Origin: JANQEA01 sp964466035
Lineage (GTDB): Bacteria; Bipolaricaulota; Bipolaricaulia; UBA7950; UBA9294
DNA length: 64,000 nt
Direction: 5' to 3'
Assembly: GCA_964466035.1 (NCBI GenBank)
Contig: CAYXLR010000002.1
Span: 69,289 to 133,288, forward strand
The notes under the pieces were generated by a model that was not told the DNA's origin, did no database searches, and worked only from the letters and a program-made list of their open reading frames with translations. The position numbers and the translations under genes were made by a program. Position 1 is the stretch's first letter. Every line of letters begins with the position of its first letter. Below are positions 20,192-29,147 of this stretch, piece by piece.

Positions 20192-20845
20192 CTACGTCTT
20201 GTGGACCAGCTCCTTCACGGAGTAGTCCGCTTCGATCAAGATGTCGGCGTGGTCCCTGTGCCTTGATATGATTCCGTGCTCGATCTCCAGTACCCGATCG
20301 AGAAACCCGTCTTGAATCTCGCGGGCGCGTCCGGCCCTCGCGCCTCGTGTGTCTCTGAACGTGCGATCGATGAAGACCCGAACGTCGACGTTCCGCAGCA
20401 GGGACGTGTATGTCCCCTCCGCGATGACAACTTCCACACCCTCAGTGGATAGCCGCTCCTCACCGATTCGGTCCTCACTGTAGAAGACGAGCGGCTTGAC
20501 GATCGCTTCGGCTCCGTCGATCAGTGCCTTAAGGTTCGCGTCGAGGAGGTCGAGTCTGACCTCCTGCGGTCCGACCCAGTCGATTCCCTCTCTCCGCTTC
20601 CGATCATTCGTCTTCGGCGGGTGGATGAAGTAGTCGTCCTGCTGGATGACGAGGGCCGGAACGCCTCGGGCTTGCAGCTCGTCGGCGAGGGCCGCCGCCA
20701 GTTCGCTCTTTCCACTCCCGGACTCTCCGCCGATGCTGACGATCATCGGCGCGTCACGATCGGAGAGTCGTTTGTTGAGGAGCGACGCGAGGTTTGCTGC
20801 CGCTTCTCGGTGATGGGGCTCGATGATCAACTTGTCACCGTGCAT
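20192..20845 (-). CDS. uridine kinase-like P-loop kinase
   Basis: A 217-residue kinase of the uridine kinase/phosphoribulokinase fold: GGESGSGKS (39-47), the substrate-side segment VIQQDDYFIHPPKTNDRKR, VVIAEGTYTSLL and a lid-like basic RDTRGARAGRAREIQ. The substrate is not certain; relatives phosphorylate uridine, pantothenate, phosphoribulose or sugars. I start it at ATG 20845, overlapping the glycosyltransferase stop by 11 nt; the upstream frame extension lacks a ribosome-binding site. Being coupled to a sugar-nucleotide-using glycosyltransferase, it may make or recycle a sugar phosphate or UDP precursor. Confidence 0.75.
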   Translation of the reverse strand: MHGDKLIIEPHHREAAANLASLLNKRLSDRDAPMIVSIGGESGSGKSELAAALADELQARGVPALVIQQDDYFIHPPKTNDRKRREGIDWVGPQEVRLDLLDANLKALIDGAEAIVKPLVFYSEDRIGEERLSTEGVEVVIAEGTYTSLLRNVDVRVFIDRTFRDTRGARAGRAREIQDGFLDRVLEIEHGIISRHRDHADILIEADYSVKELVHKT

Positions 20846-22070
20846 CGGATCTGTCCCTTGTCTCAAGTCCGTATGCCGCGAGATGCCGATTGGCGATGAT
20901 CTCCCAGCTGTAGCTTCTCTCAATCGTTGCTCGTCCGCGTCGTCCGAACTCGTTCCGTCGTTCGGGCACTCGGATCAGTTCGGCGAGAGCGTCCGCGAGC
21001 GCCTCGATGTCGGTCGGATCGACGAGGATCCCGGTTACCCCCGATTCGATGACCGTCGCTGGGCCGCCGGTGTTCGTCGCGACGACAGGGACTGCGCAGG
21101 CCATCGCTTCGAGCATGACAATCCCGAACGGCTCGTACCGAGACGGCAGTACGAACACATCCGCCGCCCCATAGTAGTGAGGGAGGAGTGTCTCGGGCAA
21201 AACCGGCAACCATCGGAGGACGTCGTCAAGTTCCTCCGCATCGATGATCGCCTCAAGCCTCGTCCGTTCGGCCGCCTCCTGGATACTCCCGTCACCAGCG
21301 CTCATGACGAACAGCGTCGGGGGCAAGTCATCGCGTCGCGTGACACCTCCTGCCGCCTTCAGGAACAGGTCAAAGCCCTTTCGCTCGTCGAGCCGGCCAA
21401 GGGTGAAGACGATCGTGTCCTCTTCCGGCAGCCCGAGCACCCTCCGTGTCTCCTTCTTGTCGGCCGAGGGAGCGAAGACGTCTGAGTTCACGCCCGGAGG
21501 GATGACAGCGATCCGATCGGCCGGTACGTCGTACAGCTCGTGGATCTGCTGTTTCTCCGTCTCTGTCAAGGCGACGACACAATCGCAGCCGTGGTAGGTC
21601 TCCGTCTCGAACTGGATCCGCTTGTCGTAGTGGTACTGCTCCCCGTCAGGAAGCGCGGCTTGCTTCAACCTTCCGATCGAGTGGGTCGTGTGGAACCAAC
21701 GGTGCCCATTCCGAAGCGCACCGGCGACGTACCCGCCGTCCCAGTAGTGTGAATGGAGGATCTCGCCGCCGGTGAGCTCCTTTTGCACGCGGTCGGCGAA
21801 CTCGGGAAGATAGGGGGCGAGAACCTCCTTTGGAATGAACCCCGCTGGACCACACGGGACTCGGACCACCGTTGCGCCCGGCACGAAGCCTTCTCGCTCC
21901 GGCTTCCCCTCGCCTCGATCCCTCGTATAGACGTGGACCTCATAACCGGCCTTCGCCAAGTGAGCCGACAGCTCGCGGACGTAGACGCACTGCCCACCGA
22001 TGTCCGGCTCGCCGATTCGGCCGAGTGGATCGCCGTGCGGCGTGATCATCGCGAAAGTGGCTTCAGGCAA
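20835..22070 (-). CDS. GT4 glycosyltransferase, sucrose-phosphate synthase-like
   Basis: A 411-residue retaining glycosyltransferase. N-terminal donor/acceptor loop motifs GEPDIGGQCVYVREL and HSHYWDGGYVAG, the central HTTHSIGRLK, and the C-terminal EPFGIVMLEAMACAVPVV with the catalytic E-x7-E pattern all match the GT4 group that includes sucrose-phosphate synthase and mannosylfructose-phosphate synthase. The start is a TTG at 22070: GGAGG lies 6 nt upstream and the codon overlaps the DeoR stop. A later ATG at 22049 lacks any ribosome-binding site. It probably makes a non-reducing disaccharide phosphate used as compatible solute; the acceptor is unknown. Confidence 0.8.
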   Translation of the reverse strand: MPEATFAMITPHGDPLGRIGEPDIGGQCVYVRELSAHLAKAGYEVHVYTRDRGEGKPEREGFVPGATVVRVPCGPAGFIPKEVLAPYLPEFADRVQKELTGGEILHSHYWDGGYVAGALRNGHRWFHTTHSIGRLKQAALPDGEQYHYDKRIQFETETYHGCDCVVALTETEKQQIHELYDVPADRIAVIPPGVNSDVFAPSADKKETRRVLGLPEEDTIVFTLGRLDERKGFDLFLKAAGGVTRRDDLPPTLFVMSAGDGSIQEAAERTRLEAIIDAEELDDVLRWLPVLPETLLPHYYGAADVFVLPSRYEPFGIVMLEAMACAVPVVATNTGGPATVIESGVTGILVDPTDIEALADALAELIRVPERRNEFGRRGRATIERSYSWEIIANRHLAAYGLETRDRSDAR

Positions 22071-22824
22071 TTAGGACCTCCAGCCTCGGGTGAGCGTCTT
22101 TCAGGCGCTTCGACACGGGCGCGGGGATTGGCGTCTCCGTGATGAGGACGTCGACGCGGTCGAGCGGCTCGATCCGGACCAAGCTCTCGATGTCGATTTT
22201 CGATGAATCGGCGAGAACGATAACGCACTCGGCCCTCTCGATCATCTTCCGTTTGATTCCCGCTTCTTGCGGGTTGTTGACGGAGATTCCGTGCGCCGTT
22301 ACGCCGTTGACTCCGAGTACTGCCTTGTCGAAGTGGAGCCGATCTAGGAACCCTTCGGCCAACTCGCCGGTGAAGCTGAGCGCGGGCATGTAGAGCGCCC
22401 CCCCGATCAGAATGAGCTCCACGTTCGGTGCGTCGAAGAGCTTGTTCATCGAGTAGACGGAGTTGACGGCGAGCTTCAGCCGCCTGTGGCAAAGAAGGTC
22501 GGCGAGGTATAGCGTCGTGCTGCCCGCATCGAGGATCACTCGATCGCCGTCTCGGATCGTCTCCGCTGCCTTGGCGGCGATCGCCTGCTTCGCTTCCCGA
22601 TTGACGCTCGTTTGCTGCTGGAACGCCGGAGTGAACCGAGAGACGCGGTTGGCCACAGCGCCGCCGCGGTTCCTGGTGAGCATACCGGCGCGCTCGAGCG
22701 CCTCGAGGTCTGTCCGAATGGTGACCTGTGATACGCCGAACTGCTCGCTCAGATCAGCGACTGTGGCTGCCCCTTGGGCGATAACGGACTCCGCGATCAG
22801 GTGGCGTCTTTCATCAACTAGCAT
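22063..22824 (-). CDS. DeoR-family transcriptional regulator
   Basis: A 253-residue repressor. The N-terminal winged helix-turn-helix (VADLSEQFGVSQVTIRTDLE) and the DeoR C-terminal sugar-phosphate sensor (ILDAGSTTLYLA; LILIGGALYMPALSFTG; ADSSKI) are both clear. It is divergent from galT across a 179-bp region that contains a good plus-strand promoter. It overlaps the glycosyltransferase gene at its 3' end. DeoR proteins generally answer phosphorylated sugars, so it probably controls the sugar genes on both sides. Confidence 0.92.
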   Translation of the reverse strand: MLVDERRHLIAESVIAQGAATVADLSEQFGVSQVTIRTDLEALERAGMLTRNRGGAVANRVSRFTPAFQQQTSVNREAKQAIAAKAAETIRDGDRVILDAGSTTLYLADLLCHRRLKLAVNSVYSMNKLFDAPNVELILIGGALYMPALSFTGELAEGFLDRLHFDKAVLGVNGVTAHGISVNNPQEAGIKRKMIERAECVIVLADSSKIDIESLVRIEPLDRVDVLITETPIPAPVSKRLKDAHPRLEVLIA

Positions 22825-22835
22825 TTCGCTTGTGT

Positions 22836-22864
22836 TTGACAGCTGTTACCTTTCGGAATACTAT
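22836..22864 (+). promoter_or_regulatory. sigma-70-type promoter for galT, with possible DeoR operator
   Basis: TTGACA, 17-nt spacer, TACTAT, followed by the galT start about 140 nt downstream. The -10 region sits inside TTCG-N9-CGAA (22852-22868), an imperfect inverted repeat at the divergent DeoR gene and a candidate operator. The operator call is inference. Confidence 0.65.
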
Positions 22865-23003
22865 CGAACGGTGGCCGTCTTGTCAAGAAACGATCCGACC
22901 AATCGAGTTTCCCAGAGCGCTGACGGACACGCGGGAAGGCGAATCCTGGCTGGTGGCGTGTCGTTACGGAATGTGGTGCGAGTGCGAGAAGCGGAGGCTG
23001 GCG

Positions 23004-24035
23004 ATGACTGAACTCCGGCGCAGCAAGATTCGAGGGGAGTGGGTCGTTATAGCGGCTGGCCGAGCCAAGCGGCCGATGGTCGTCGAACCCACAGAGCCAT
23101 GCGTCACGGATCAGGGAGCCGACGCGTGTCCGTTCTGCGTCGGGAACGAATCGATGGTTCCGCCGGAGATCTACCGCGTCGGCGGACCCGACGGCGCGTG
23201 GCGCGTTCGCGTTGTTCCGAACAGGTTTCCCGCGCTCGCAGGCGGCAAAGGCGGAAAGAGTTTGTCGCCTTCGGGGTTGCTCCAGTGTCGAGAGGGGAGC
23301 GGCGCGCATGAGGTGGTCATCGAGACCCCTGATCACAAGATACAGCTCGCGGATCTGCCGGAGGGTCAGATCGAGGCGGTTCTAGAGACGATCGCCGTTC
23401 GGGCCCGGGCGTTGATGGAAAGCCCCGAACATCACTACGTGCTGGCGTTCAAGAACCACGGACGGGAGGCGGGTGCGTCGCTGTCTCACTCGCATTCCCA
23501 GATCCTCGCGATGCCCGTCGTCCCAGAGGTCGTGCGGAGGATGCTGAGCACGGCATCGACGTACTACGAGTCGGAGGGACGATGCGTGTTCTGCGACACG
23601 CTGGCGGAGGAACTTCGCGCTGAACGCCGCGTGATCGACAAAGCCGACGGGTTCGTGACCCTGGCGCCGTACGATTCCCGAATCCCGTTCGAGATTGCGA
23701 TCTACCCGCTGGAGCATGCGTGCGACTTCACGTCGATCGCAGATGCGGCACGCCGCGGGCTGGCACGTGCTCTGAAGCGGGCGCTGGGGCGGCTCCGGCG
23801 CGCGCGCGGGGACGTCCCGTACATGCTCGTTCTTCAGACGGCTCCGAATCCGAGGTCGACCTCCGACGAGTCGACCGGGTGGGAGACGTTGGTGCGCGCC
23901 TACCACTGGCGGTTTGAACTCCTGCCGCGAACGACGAAACTGGGGGGCGTCGAGTGGGGAACCGGCGTTCACATCAACACCGCTCCGCCAGAAGAGGCGG
24001 CTCGGGCACTTCGGGAGGCCGGCGTCGACGCTTGA
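23004..24035 (+). CDS. galT: galactose-1-phosphate uridylyltransferase
   Basis: Transfers UMP between UDP-glucose and galactose 1-phosphate (HIT superfamily, Leloir pathway). Zinc ligands are visible as CPFC (42-45) and the active-site triad as HSHSQ (162-166, nucleophilic His164). FKNHGREAGASL precedes it. I start it at ATG 23004 behind GGAGG; the frame upstream has no start signal. Length 343 residues is normal. No galK or galE lies in the window, so it may act on another hexose 1-phosphate (for example glucose 1-phosphate from the phosphorylase downstream) to make UDP-sugar. Confidence 0.9.
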   Translation: MTELRRSKIRGEWVVIAAGRAKRPMVVEPTEPCVTDQGADACPFCVGNESMVPPEIYRVGGPDGAWRVRVVPNRFPALAGGKGGKSLSPSGLLQCREGSGAHEVVIETPDHKIQLADLPEGQIEAVLETIAVRARALMESPEHHYVLAFKNHGREAGASLSHSHSQILAMPVVPEVVRRMLSTASTYYESEGRCVFCDTLAEELRAERRVIDKADGFVTLAPYDSRIPFEIAIYPLEHACDFTSIADAARRGLARALKRALGRLRRARGDVPYMLVLQTAPNPRSTSDESTGWETLVRAYHWRFELLPRTTKLGGVEWGTGVHINTAPPEEAARALREAGVDA

Positions 24036-24156
24036 CGGATGCGGGGCGGACGACCACCGATGCGATGCGAGAGCGAGTGAGCGGGTCTGCGTTCGCAGGT
24101 TCGGACCAGTAAGATCGAGGCGAGGACCGGACCGGCGGCTCTCGAAGAGGTGGAGC

Positions 24157-25728
24157 ATGTCAGCAGCTGTAGACGAACCAGCGGGCCTGGAAGCAGTGGT
24201 TTTCGATCTGGATGGGGTGGTGACGCTGACCGCGGCGGTTCACGCGGCCGCGTGGAAAGAGCTGTTCGATGAGGTCCTCGAACGGAGGGCCAAGGAGACC
24301 GGGAAGCCGTTCGTTCCGTTCGACCCGGAGGACGATTACCACACGTACGTCGACGGAAAGCCGCGGATCGAAGGGGTGAAAAGCTTCCTCGCGTCGCGGG
24401 GAATCGAGCTGCCCGAGGGAACGCCTGACGACGGTCCGGACGAGCCGACGGCGTGGGGGCTCGGGAACCGGAAGAACGGCTACTTCCGGGCGATCCTGGA
24501 CGAGAGGGGCGCCGAGGTGGATGAACGGACGGTCGCGTTCGTCCGCCAACTGCGGGAAGCGGGGATCCGCGTCGCCGTCGCGTCGTCGAGCAAGAACTGC
24601 GGGCCGATCCTCGAGCGCGCCGGCCTGAACGACCTGTTCGAGGCGCGCGTCGACGGGATCGTCTCGGAGGAGATCGGACTCAAGGGCAAACCGAATCCGG
24701 ACATTTTCGTCGAAGCGGCCCGAAGGGTCGGGGCGCCGCCGGAGCGGGCGATCGTGGTTGAGGACGCGATCTCCGGCGTACAGGCCGGTCGAGCCGGCGG
24801 CTTCGGCCTGGTCATCGGGATCGACCGGGTCGGCGCCGCGGCCGCGCTCCGCGAGCACGGGGCCGATCTGATCCTCGAGTCGTTCGGCGGTCAATCGTTC
24901 GAGCTGATCGAGGAGTGGTTCGCGAACCGGGATCAACGGCGACCGTCCGCACTGCGCGAGTGGGACGAGCTGAGCCGGCGGCTTCGAGGAAAGCGGCCCG
25001 CCCTCTTCCTCGACTACGACGGGACCCTCACGCCGATCGTCGGCCGGCCGGAGCTGGCCGTCCTCACCGACGAGCGCCGCGCCGTTCTCGAGAAGATCGC
25101 CTCCCGGTTCCCGACGGCGATCATCAGCGGTCGCGGGCGCGACGACGTCGAGCGGCTCGTCGGGATCCCGGAGCTCGCCTACGCCGGGAGCCACGGGTTC
25201 GACATCGTCGGTCCGGGCGGCGCCTCCGTCGGACACGCGGTCGCCGACTGGATCGAGCCGGTGATGGAGCGGGTGGCGCGCGAAGTGAAACCGAAGCTGG
25301 AGAGGATCGAAGGGGTGGTGATCGAGGAGAAGCGGTTCTCGGTCGCGGTCCACTATCGCTTGGTCGACGAGGCGGACGTGGCGCGGGTCGAGTCGATCGT
25401 CGACGGGGCGATCGCGACCGACGGGCGGCTGAAAAAGGCGCACGGGAAGAAGGTGTTCGAGGTCCGCCCGGACCTCGATTGGGACAAGGGGAAGGCGCTT
25501 CTCCTTCTCCTCGAGGCGCTCGGCCTGGGCGGCCCGGACGTCGTTCCGTTCTACATCGGGGACGACGTCACCGATGAAGATGCGTTCGCGGTCCTCCGGG
25601 ATCGCGGGGTCGGGGTCGTCGTCTCCGAGGCGCCGCGGCCGACGGAGGCGACGTACTGGGTCCAGGCGCCGTGGGAGGTGTACGCGTTTTTCGACCGGCT
25701 GCTGAGCCTGGAAGGAGGCGGCGGGTGA
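24157..25728 (+). CDS. fusion of beta-phosphoglucomutase and trehalose-6-phosphate phosphatase
   Basis: Two HAD enzymes in one 523-residue chain. Residues 1-260 are beta-phosphoglucomutase-like: VVFDLDGVV with the nucleophile D17 and acid/base D19, VASSSKN, KGKPNPD and VVEDAISGVQAG. Residues 270-523 are OtsB-like: ALFLDYDGTLTP (D286, D288), ISGRGRDDV, GSHGFDIV and FYIGDDVTDEDAF. The first would convert beta-glucose 1-phosphate to glucose 6-phosphate; the second dephosphorylates trehalose 6-phosphate. The ATG at 24157 follows GAGGTGGAG. Its stop overlaps the GH65 start as GTGA. The order matches the three-domain mycobacterial OtsB1 protein, but split into two genes. Confidence 0.88.
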   Translation: MSAAVDEPAGLEAVVFDLDGVVTLTAAVHAAAWKELFDEVLERRAKETGKPFVPFDPEDDYHTYVDGKPRIEGVKSFLASRGIELPEGTPDDGPDEPTAWGLGNRKNGYFRAILDERGAEVDERTVAFVRQLREAGIRVAVASSSKNCGPILERAGLNDLFEARVDGIVSEEIGLKGKPNPDIFVEAARRVGAPPERAIVVEDAISGVQAGRAGGFGLVIGIDRVGAAAALREHGADLILESFGGQSFELIEEWFANRDQRRPSALREWDELSRRLRGKRPALFLDYDGTLTPIVGRPELAVLTDERRAVLEKIASRFPTAIISGRGRDDVERLVGIPELAYAGSHGFDIVGPGGASVGHAVADWIEPVMERVAREVKPKLERIEGVVIEEKRFSVAVHYRLVDEADVARVESIVDGAIATDGRLKKAHGKKVFEVRPDLDWDKGKALLLLLEALGLGGPDVVPFYIGDDVTDEDAFAVLRDRGVGVVVSEAPRPTEATYWVQAPWEVYAFFDRLLSLEGGGG

Positions 25729-28145
25729 ACAAAGGCTGGAGGCTCGTCTACGAGGGGTTCGATCCGACGGAAGAGCCGCTCCGCGAGGCGCTCTGCACGC
25801 TGGGAAACGGGCGATTCGCCTCCCGCGGCGCGGCGGAGGCATCGAGCGCCGACGAGGTCCACTACCCCGGCACGTACATCGCCGGGGGGTACGACCGGCT
25901 GACGAGCGACGTCGCCGGGCGCGACGTGGTCAACGAGGACCTCGTCAACTTCCCGAACTGGCTCCCGCTGTCGTTCCGTCCCGAGGGCGGAGCGTGGTTC
26001 GGCGAGGGGGAAGCCGAGTTGTCCGACTACCGTCAGGAGCTCGACCTTCGTGGCGGAGTCCTGCTGCGCGCGTTCACCGTCCGGGACGCCGAGGGCCGCG
26101 AGACGCGCGTCTCTTCGCGTCGAATCGTTCACATGGGGGACCCACGGCTGGCCGGGATCGCGCAGGAGATCGTGCCGCTCAACTGGTCCGGAAAGATTGA
26201 GATCCGTTCGGGCCTCGACGGCGGGGTGACGAACCGGGGGGTCGCGCGGTACCGGGAGCTTCGTGGGGATCACCTCGAGACGATCGACGCGGGGGAGACC
26301 GAAGACGGTCCGATCTTCCTCCACGTCCGAACGGTGCAGTCTCGGTTGGAGGTCTGCCTTGCGGCGCGAACGCGAGTCCGGCTGGGGAACGAGCCGGCGG
26401 AAGCGGGCGAAGTCGAGCGCCGCAACGGAGCGATCCGGCGGACGTTCGAGGTTCGCGTCCGGCCCGGCTGCCCCGTGCGCGTCGAGAAGGTCGTGGGGCT
26501 CTGCACGTCACGCGATCCGGCGATCGGCGATCTCGTCGAGGACGCGCTCGTCGCCGCTCGTCGGGCGCCGGACTTCGACGGCTTGCTCGCGTCGCATCGC
26601 GCCGCGTGGGAGTCGCTGTGGGACCGGTACGACGTCGAGGTCGACGTCTCGCCGAACGTCGATCTCGAGCCGCACGCGATCCAGTCGATCCTCCGGCTGC
26701 ACACGTTCCACCTCCTGCAGACGGCGTCGCCGCACACGGTGGGGCTCGACGCGAGCGTCCCGGCGCGGGGGCTCCACGGCGAGGCGTATCGCGGCCACGT
26801 CTTCTGGGACGAGATGTACCTCTTCCCGTTCTACCTGTACCGCGATCCCGAGCTGGCGCGCTCGCTCCTCCTGTATCGGTACCGTCGCCTCGGGGAGGCG
26901 CGGGCGAACGCCGTCGAGGACGGTCGCGCCGGCGCGATGTACCCGTGGCAGACCGGGTCGAGCGGGCGCGAGGAGACGCAGATCATCCATCTGAATCCCC
27001 GATCGGGGACGTGGGACCCGGATCGCAGCCACCTTCAGCGGCACGTCGGCGCGGCGATCGCGGTGAACGTGTGGGACTACGTGCGGGCGACCGACGATCG
27101 AGACTTCCTCGCCCGATACGGGGCGGAGATGCTTCTCGAGATCGCCCGATTCTGGGTCAGCATGACCGAGGCGGACGAGGACGGGCGGTTCGAGATCGTC
27201 GGCGTGATGGGGCCGGACGAGTTCCACGAGGCGTACCCCGGGGCGGCGGAGGGCGGGCTGCGGAACAACGCCTACACGAACGTGATGGCCGCGTGGTGCA
27301 TCGGGAAGGCGCTGGAAGCGATGGAGCTTCTGGGCGAACGGGATCGATCGGCCGTGGCCGAGCGGATCGCTCTGGCGGGCGGGGAGACGGACCGGTGGCG
27401 CGAAGTCGTCCGCGGGATGAAGATCCCGGTCCTCCCGAACGGCCTGATCGAGCAGTTCGAGGGGTACGGACGGCTCGAGGAGCTCGACTGGGACGCGTAC
27501 CGCGCCAAGTACGGAGACATCGGCCGGCTGGATCGGATCCTCAGGGCGGAGGGCGATTCGCCGGATCGGTACAAGCTCTCGAAGCAGGCCGATCTGTGCA
27601 TGCTCTTCTACGTCTTCGATCGCGACGGGCTAGCGGAGCTGCTGGGGCAGATGGGGTACGAGCTGACGGAGGCGAAGCTGCGCGAGACGATCGAGTACTA
27701 CCGGCGGCGGACGTCGCACGGATCGACGCTCAGCCACCTCGTCTTCGCGGCGATCCTCGACCGGCTCGACCGGGGCGCGAGCTGGGGACACTTCGTCGAG
27801 GCGCTGCGCAGCGACGTCGACGACGTCCAAGGAGGGACGACGCCGGAGGGGATCCACGCCGCGGTGATGGCGGGGACGGTCCGGCACGTGATCGAGCGGT
27901 ACGCCGGCCTTCGGCTGGACGCCGACCGCCTGTCTCTGACCCCGAGACCGCCGACCGGGATCGATCGGATCCGGTTCTCCGTTCAATGGGGGGACACCGT
28001 CGCGGCGATCGAGGTCGATCGCGAGCGCGTCCGGATCGAGGTCCCTGTGGGCGCTCCCTCCGCCGTCCCCGTGCGAGTAAACGGGACGGACGGCGTCGCC
28101 GCGGCCGTCGAGCCGCTCGTCGTTGCGTACGCCTCGGCGGGGTGA
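25725..28145 (+). CDS. GH65 disaccharide phosphorylase (trehalose/kojibiose phosphorylase-like)
   Basis: Inverting phosphorolysis of an alpha-glucoside such as trehalose to glucose plus beta-glucose 1-phosphate. The 806-residue protein has an N-terminal beta-sandwich, the (alpha/alpha)6 barrel with HGEAYRGHVFWDEMY and MGPDEFHEAYPG, where Glu499 fits the catalytic acid, and KQADLCMLFYVF. The C-terminal RRTSHGSTLSHLVFAAI precedes the final jelly-roll. The start is a GTG at 25725 with AAGGAGG 6 nt upstream and a GTGA overlap with the preceding fusion gene. The product beta-glucose 1-phosphate is exactly the substrate of the upstream mutase. Which disaccharide is cleaved cannot be told from sequence. 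Confidence 0.9.
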   Translation: MNKGWRLVYEGFDPTEEPLREALCTLGNGRFASRGAAEASSADEVHYPGTYIAGGYDRLTSDVAGRDVVNEDLVNFPNWLPLSFRPEGGAWFGEGEAELSDYRQELDLRGGVLLRAFTVRDAEGRETRVSSRRIVHMGDPRLAGIAQEIVPLNWSGKIEIRSGLDGGVTNRGVARYRELRGDHLETIDAGETEDGPIFLHVRTVQSRLEVCLAARTRVRLGNEPAEAGEVERRNGAIRRTFEVRVRPGCPVRVEKVVGLCTSRDPAIGDLVEDALVAARRAPDFDGLLASHRAAWESLWDRYDVEVDVSPNVDLEPHAIQSILRLHTFHLLQTASPHTVGLDASVPARGLHGEAYRGHVFWDEMYLFPFYLYRDPELARSLLLYRYRRLGEARANAVEDGRAGAMYPWQTGSSGREETQIIHLNPRSGTWDPDRSHLQRHVGAAIAVNVWDYVRATDDRDFLARYGAEMLLEIARFWVSMTEADEDGRFEIVGVMGPDEFHEAYPGAAEGGLRNNAYTNVMAAWCIGKALEAMELLGERDRSAVAERIALAGGETDRWREVVRGMKIPVLPNGLIEQFEGYGRLEELDWDAYRAKYGDIGRLDRILRAEGDSPDRYKLSKQADLCMLFYVFDRDGLAELLGQMGYELTEAKLRETIEYYRRRTSHGSTLSHLVFAAILDRLDRGASWGHFVEALRSDVDDVQGGTTPEGIHAAVMAGTVRHVIERYAGLRLDADRLSLTPRPPTGIDRIRFSVQWGDTVAAIEVDRERVRIEVPVGAPSAVPVRVNGTDGVAAAVEPLVVAYASAG

Positions 28146-28209
28146 ACTTCCCGCGCGGAACGGTTGAGCAGCAGGATCTCGTCCCGGCCGACGGAGGGGC
28201 CGAACGGAG

Positions 28210-28491
28210 CTACTCGACGACTTCGACGCCCTTCCAGAAGGCGACGTGGTTCTTGATGTGACCGGCCGCCTCCTTCGGCTCCGGGTAGGCCCAGGCGGCG
28301 TTCTTATTCTCGTCCCCTTCCGCGACGATGTGGTAGTAGTGCGCCTCGCCCTTCCAGGGGCAGATCGTGCGATGCGGGCTCTCGCGCAGGAACTTCCTGC
28401 GGACCGAGTCGGGCGGGAAGTAGTGGTTGTTCTCGACGACGACCGTCCGATCGCTCTCGGCGATGACGTGGCCGTTCCATATGGCTCTCAT
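28210..28491 (-). CDS. DUF427 domain protein
   Basis: A 93-residue protein covering the whole DUF427 domain: AIWNGHVIAESDRTVVVE at the start, then NHYFPPDS, CPWKGEAHYYHI and AWAYPEP. The biochemical role of this common cytosolic family is not established. It is convergent with the GH65 gene and ends about 65 nt from it. An SD-like AAGGAGAAGC lies before the ATG. Confidence 0.88.
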   Translation of the reverse strand: MRAIWNGHVIAESDRTVVVENNHYFPPDSVRRKFLRESPHRTICPWKGEAHYYHIVAEGDENKNAAWAYPEPKEAAGHIKNHVAFWKGVEVVE

Positions 28492-28570
28492 GCTTCTCCT
28501 TCCCTCCTACCGCATCAGCGTCGGAGAGAGGCGTGAAGGAGACGTGGGGAACGTATCGCGAAGAGATGAA

Positions 28571-28605
28571 GCCGCGCCCGTCCCGAGGGAACGGGCGCCG
28601 GCGGC
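28571..28605. terminator. GC-rich hairpin downstream of the small membrane-protein gene
   Basis: gccgc+gcccgt pairs with acgggc+gcggc (with a small bulge), and the flanks gaag/cttc can extend it. It lies just past the stop of the minus-strand gene at 28626. There is no clear T run, so it may be a processing or weak termination structure. Confidence 0.5.
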
Positions 28606-28625
28606 TCTTCATGCTGCGTCTCGAC

Positions 28626-29009
28626 TCAGATGTTCAGCGCGTCGAGGATGATCCGGACGATCAACAACACCCAGCCGACGATGATCCCGATCCAGATGAT
28701 CCGTCGGGCGAAGTCGAGCAGCCCGAACAGGAGCAGGATGAGCGTGATGAAGGCGAGGTAGCCGATCGGCTTCTCCAGGTCGCTCGAGACGCGGTCGTTG
28801 GTGATCAGGTTCAGGACGTACAGGACGCCCTGACCGAGGTACGTCGCGGCACTGTCGATGTAGGTGAGAAACTGGTCGATCGCCGTCTCGGCGGTCTCGC
28901 GGACCGGCTCGGAGACGGCCGGGGTCGCGTCCTGCCCCCCTCCGACCAGCGGGACGAGACAGACAACGGCGAGCAACACGTAGACAGCGGCACGCTTCTT
29001 CGTAATCAT
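28626..29009 (-). CDS. small secreted/membrane protein of unknown function
   Basis: A 127-residue protein starting at ATG 29009 (GGGGGGGTTC upstream). Residues 1-28 look like a signal peptide or first membrane helix. A soluble amphipathic part (about 35-85) follows, then one or two hydrophobic segments (FITLILLLFGLLDFA and IGIIVGWVLLIVRIIL). I do not recognise a family. It stands alone between the DUF427 and MATE genes, both also on the minus strand. Confidence 0.65.
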   Translation of the reverse strand: MITKKRAAVYVLLAVVCLVPLVGGGQDATPAVSEPVRETAETAIDQFLTYIDSAATYLGQGVLYVLNLITNDRVSSDLEKPIGYLAFITLILLLFGLLDFARRIIWIGIIVGWVLLIVRIILDALNI

Positions 29010-29147
29010 GAACCCCCCCTTTCTTTGGCCGCACAACTGTACCACGAAGCCCGACGGCGGTGAAAGCGGCGTCCGTCATTTGGCGAGCTCCCACTTGCCC
29101 CCTGCTCGGCGTGTACGCGTGTCCGTCGAGCGGTCCGGCCGGAGTCG

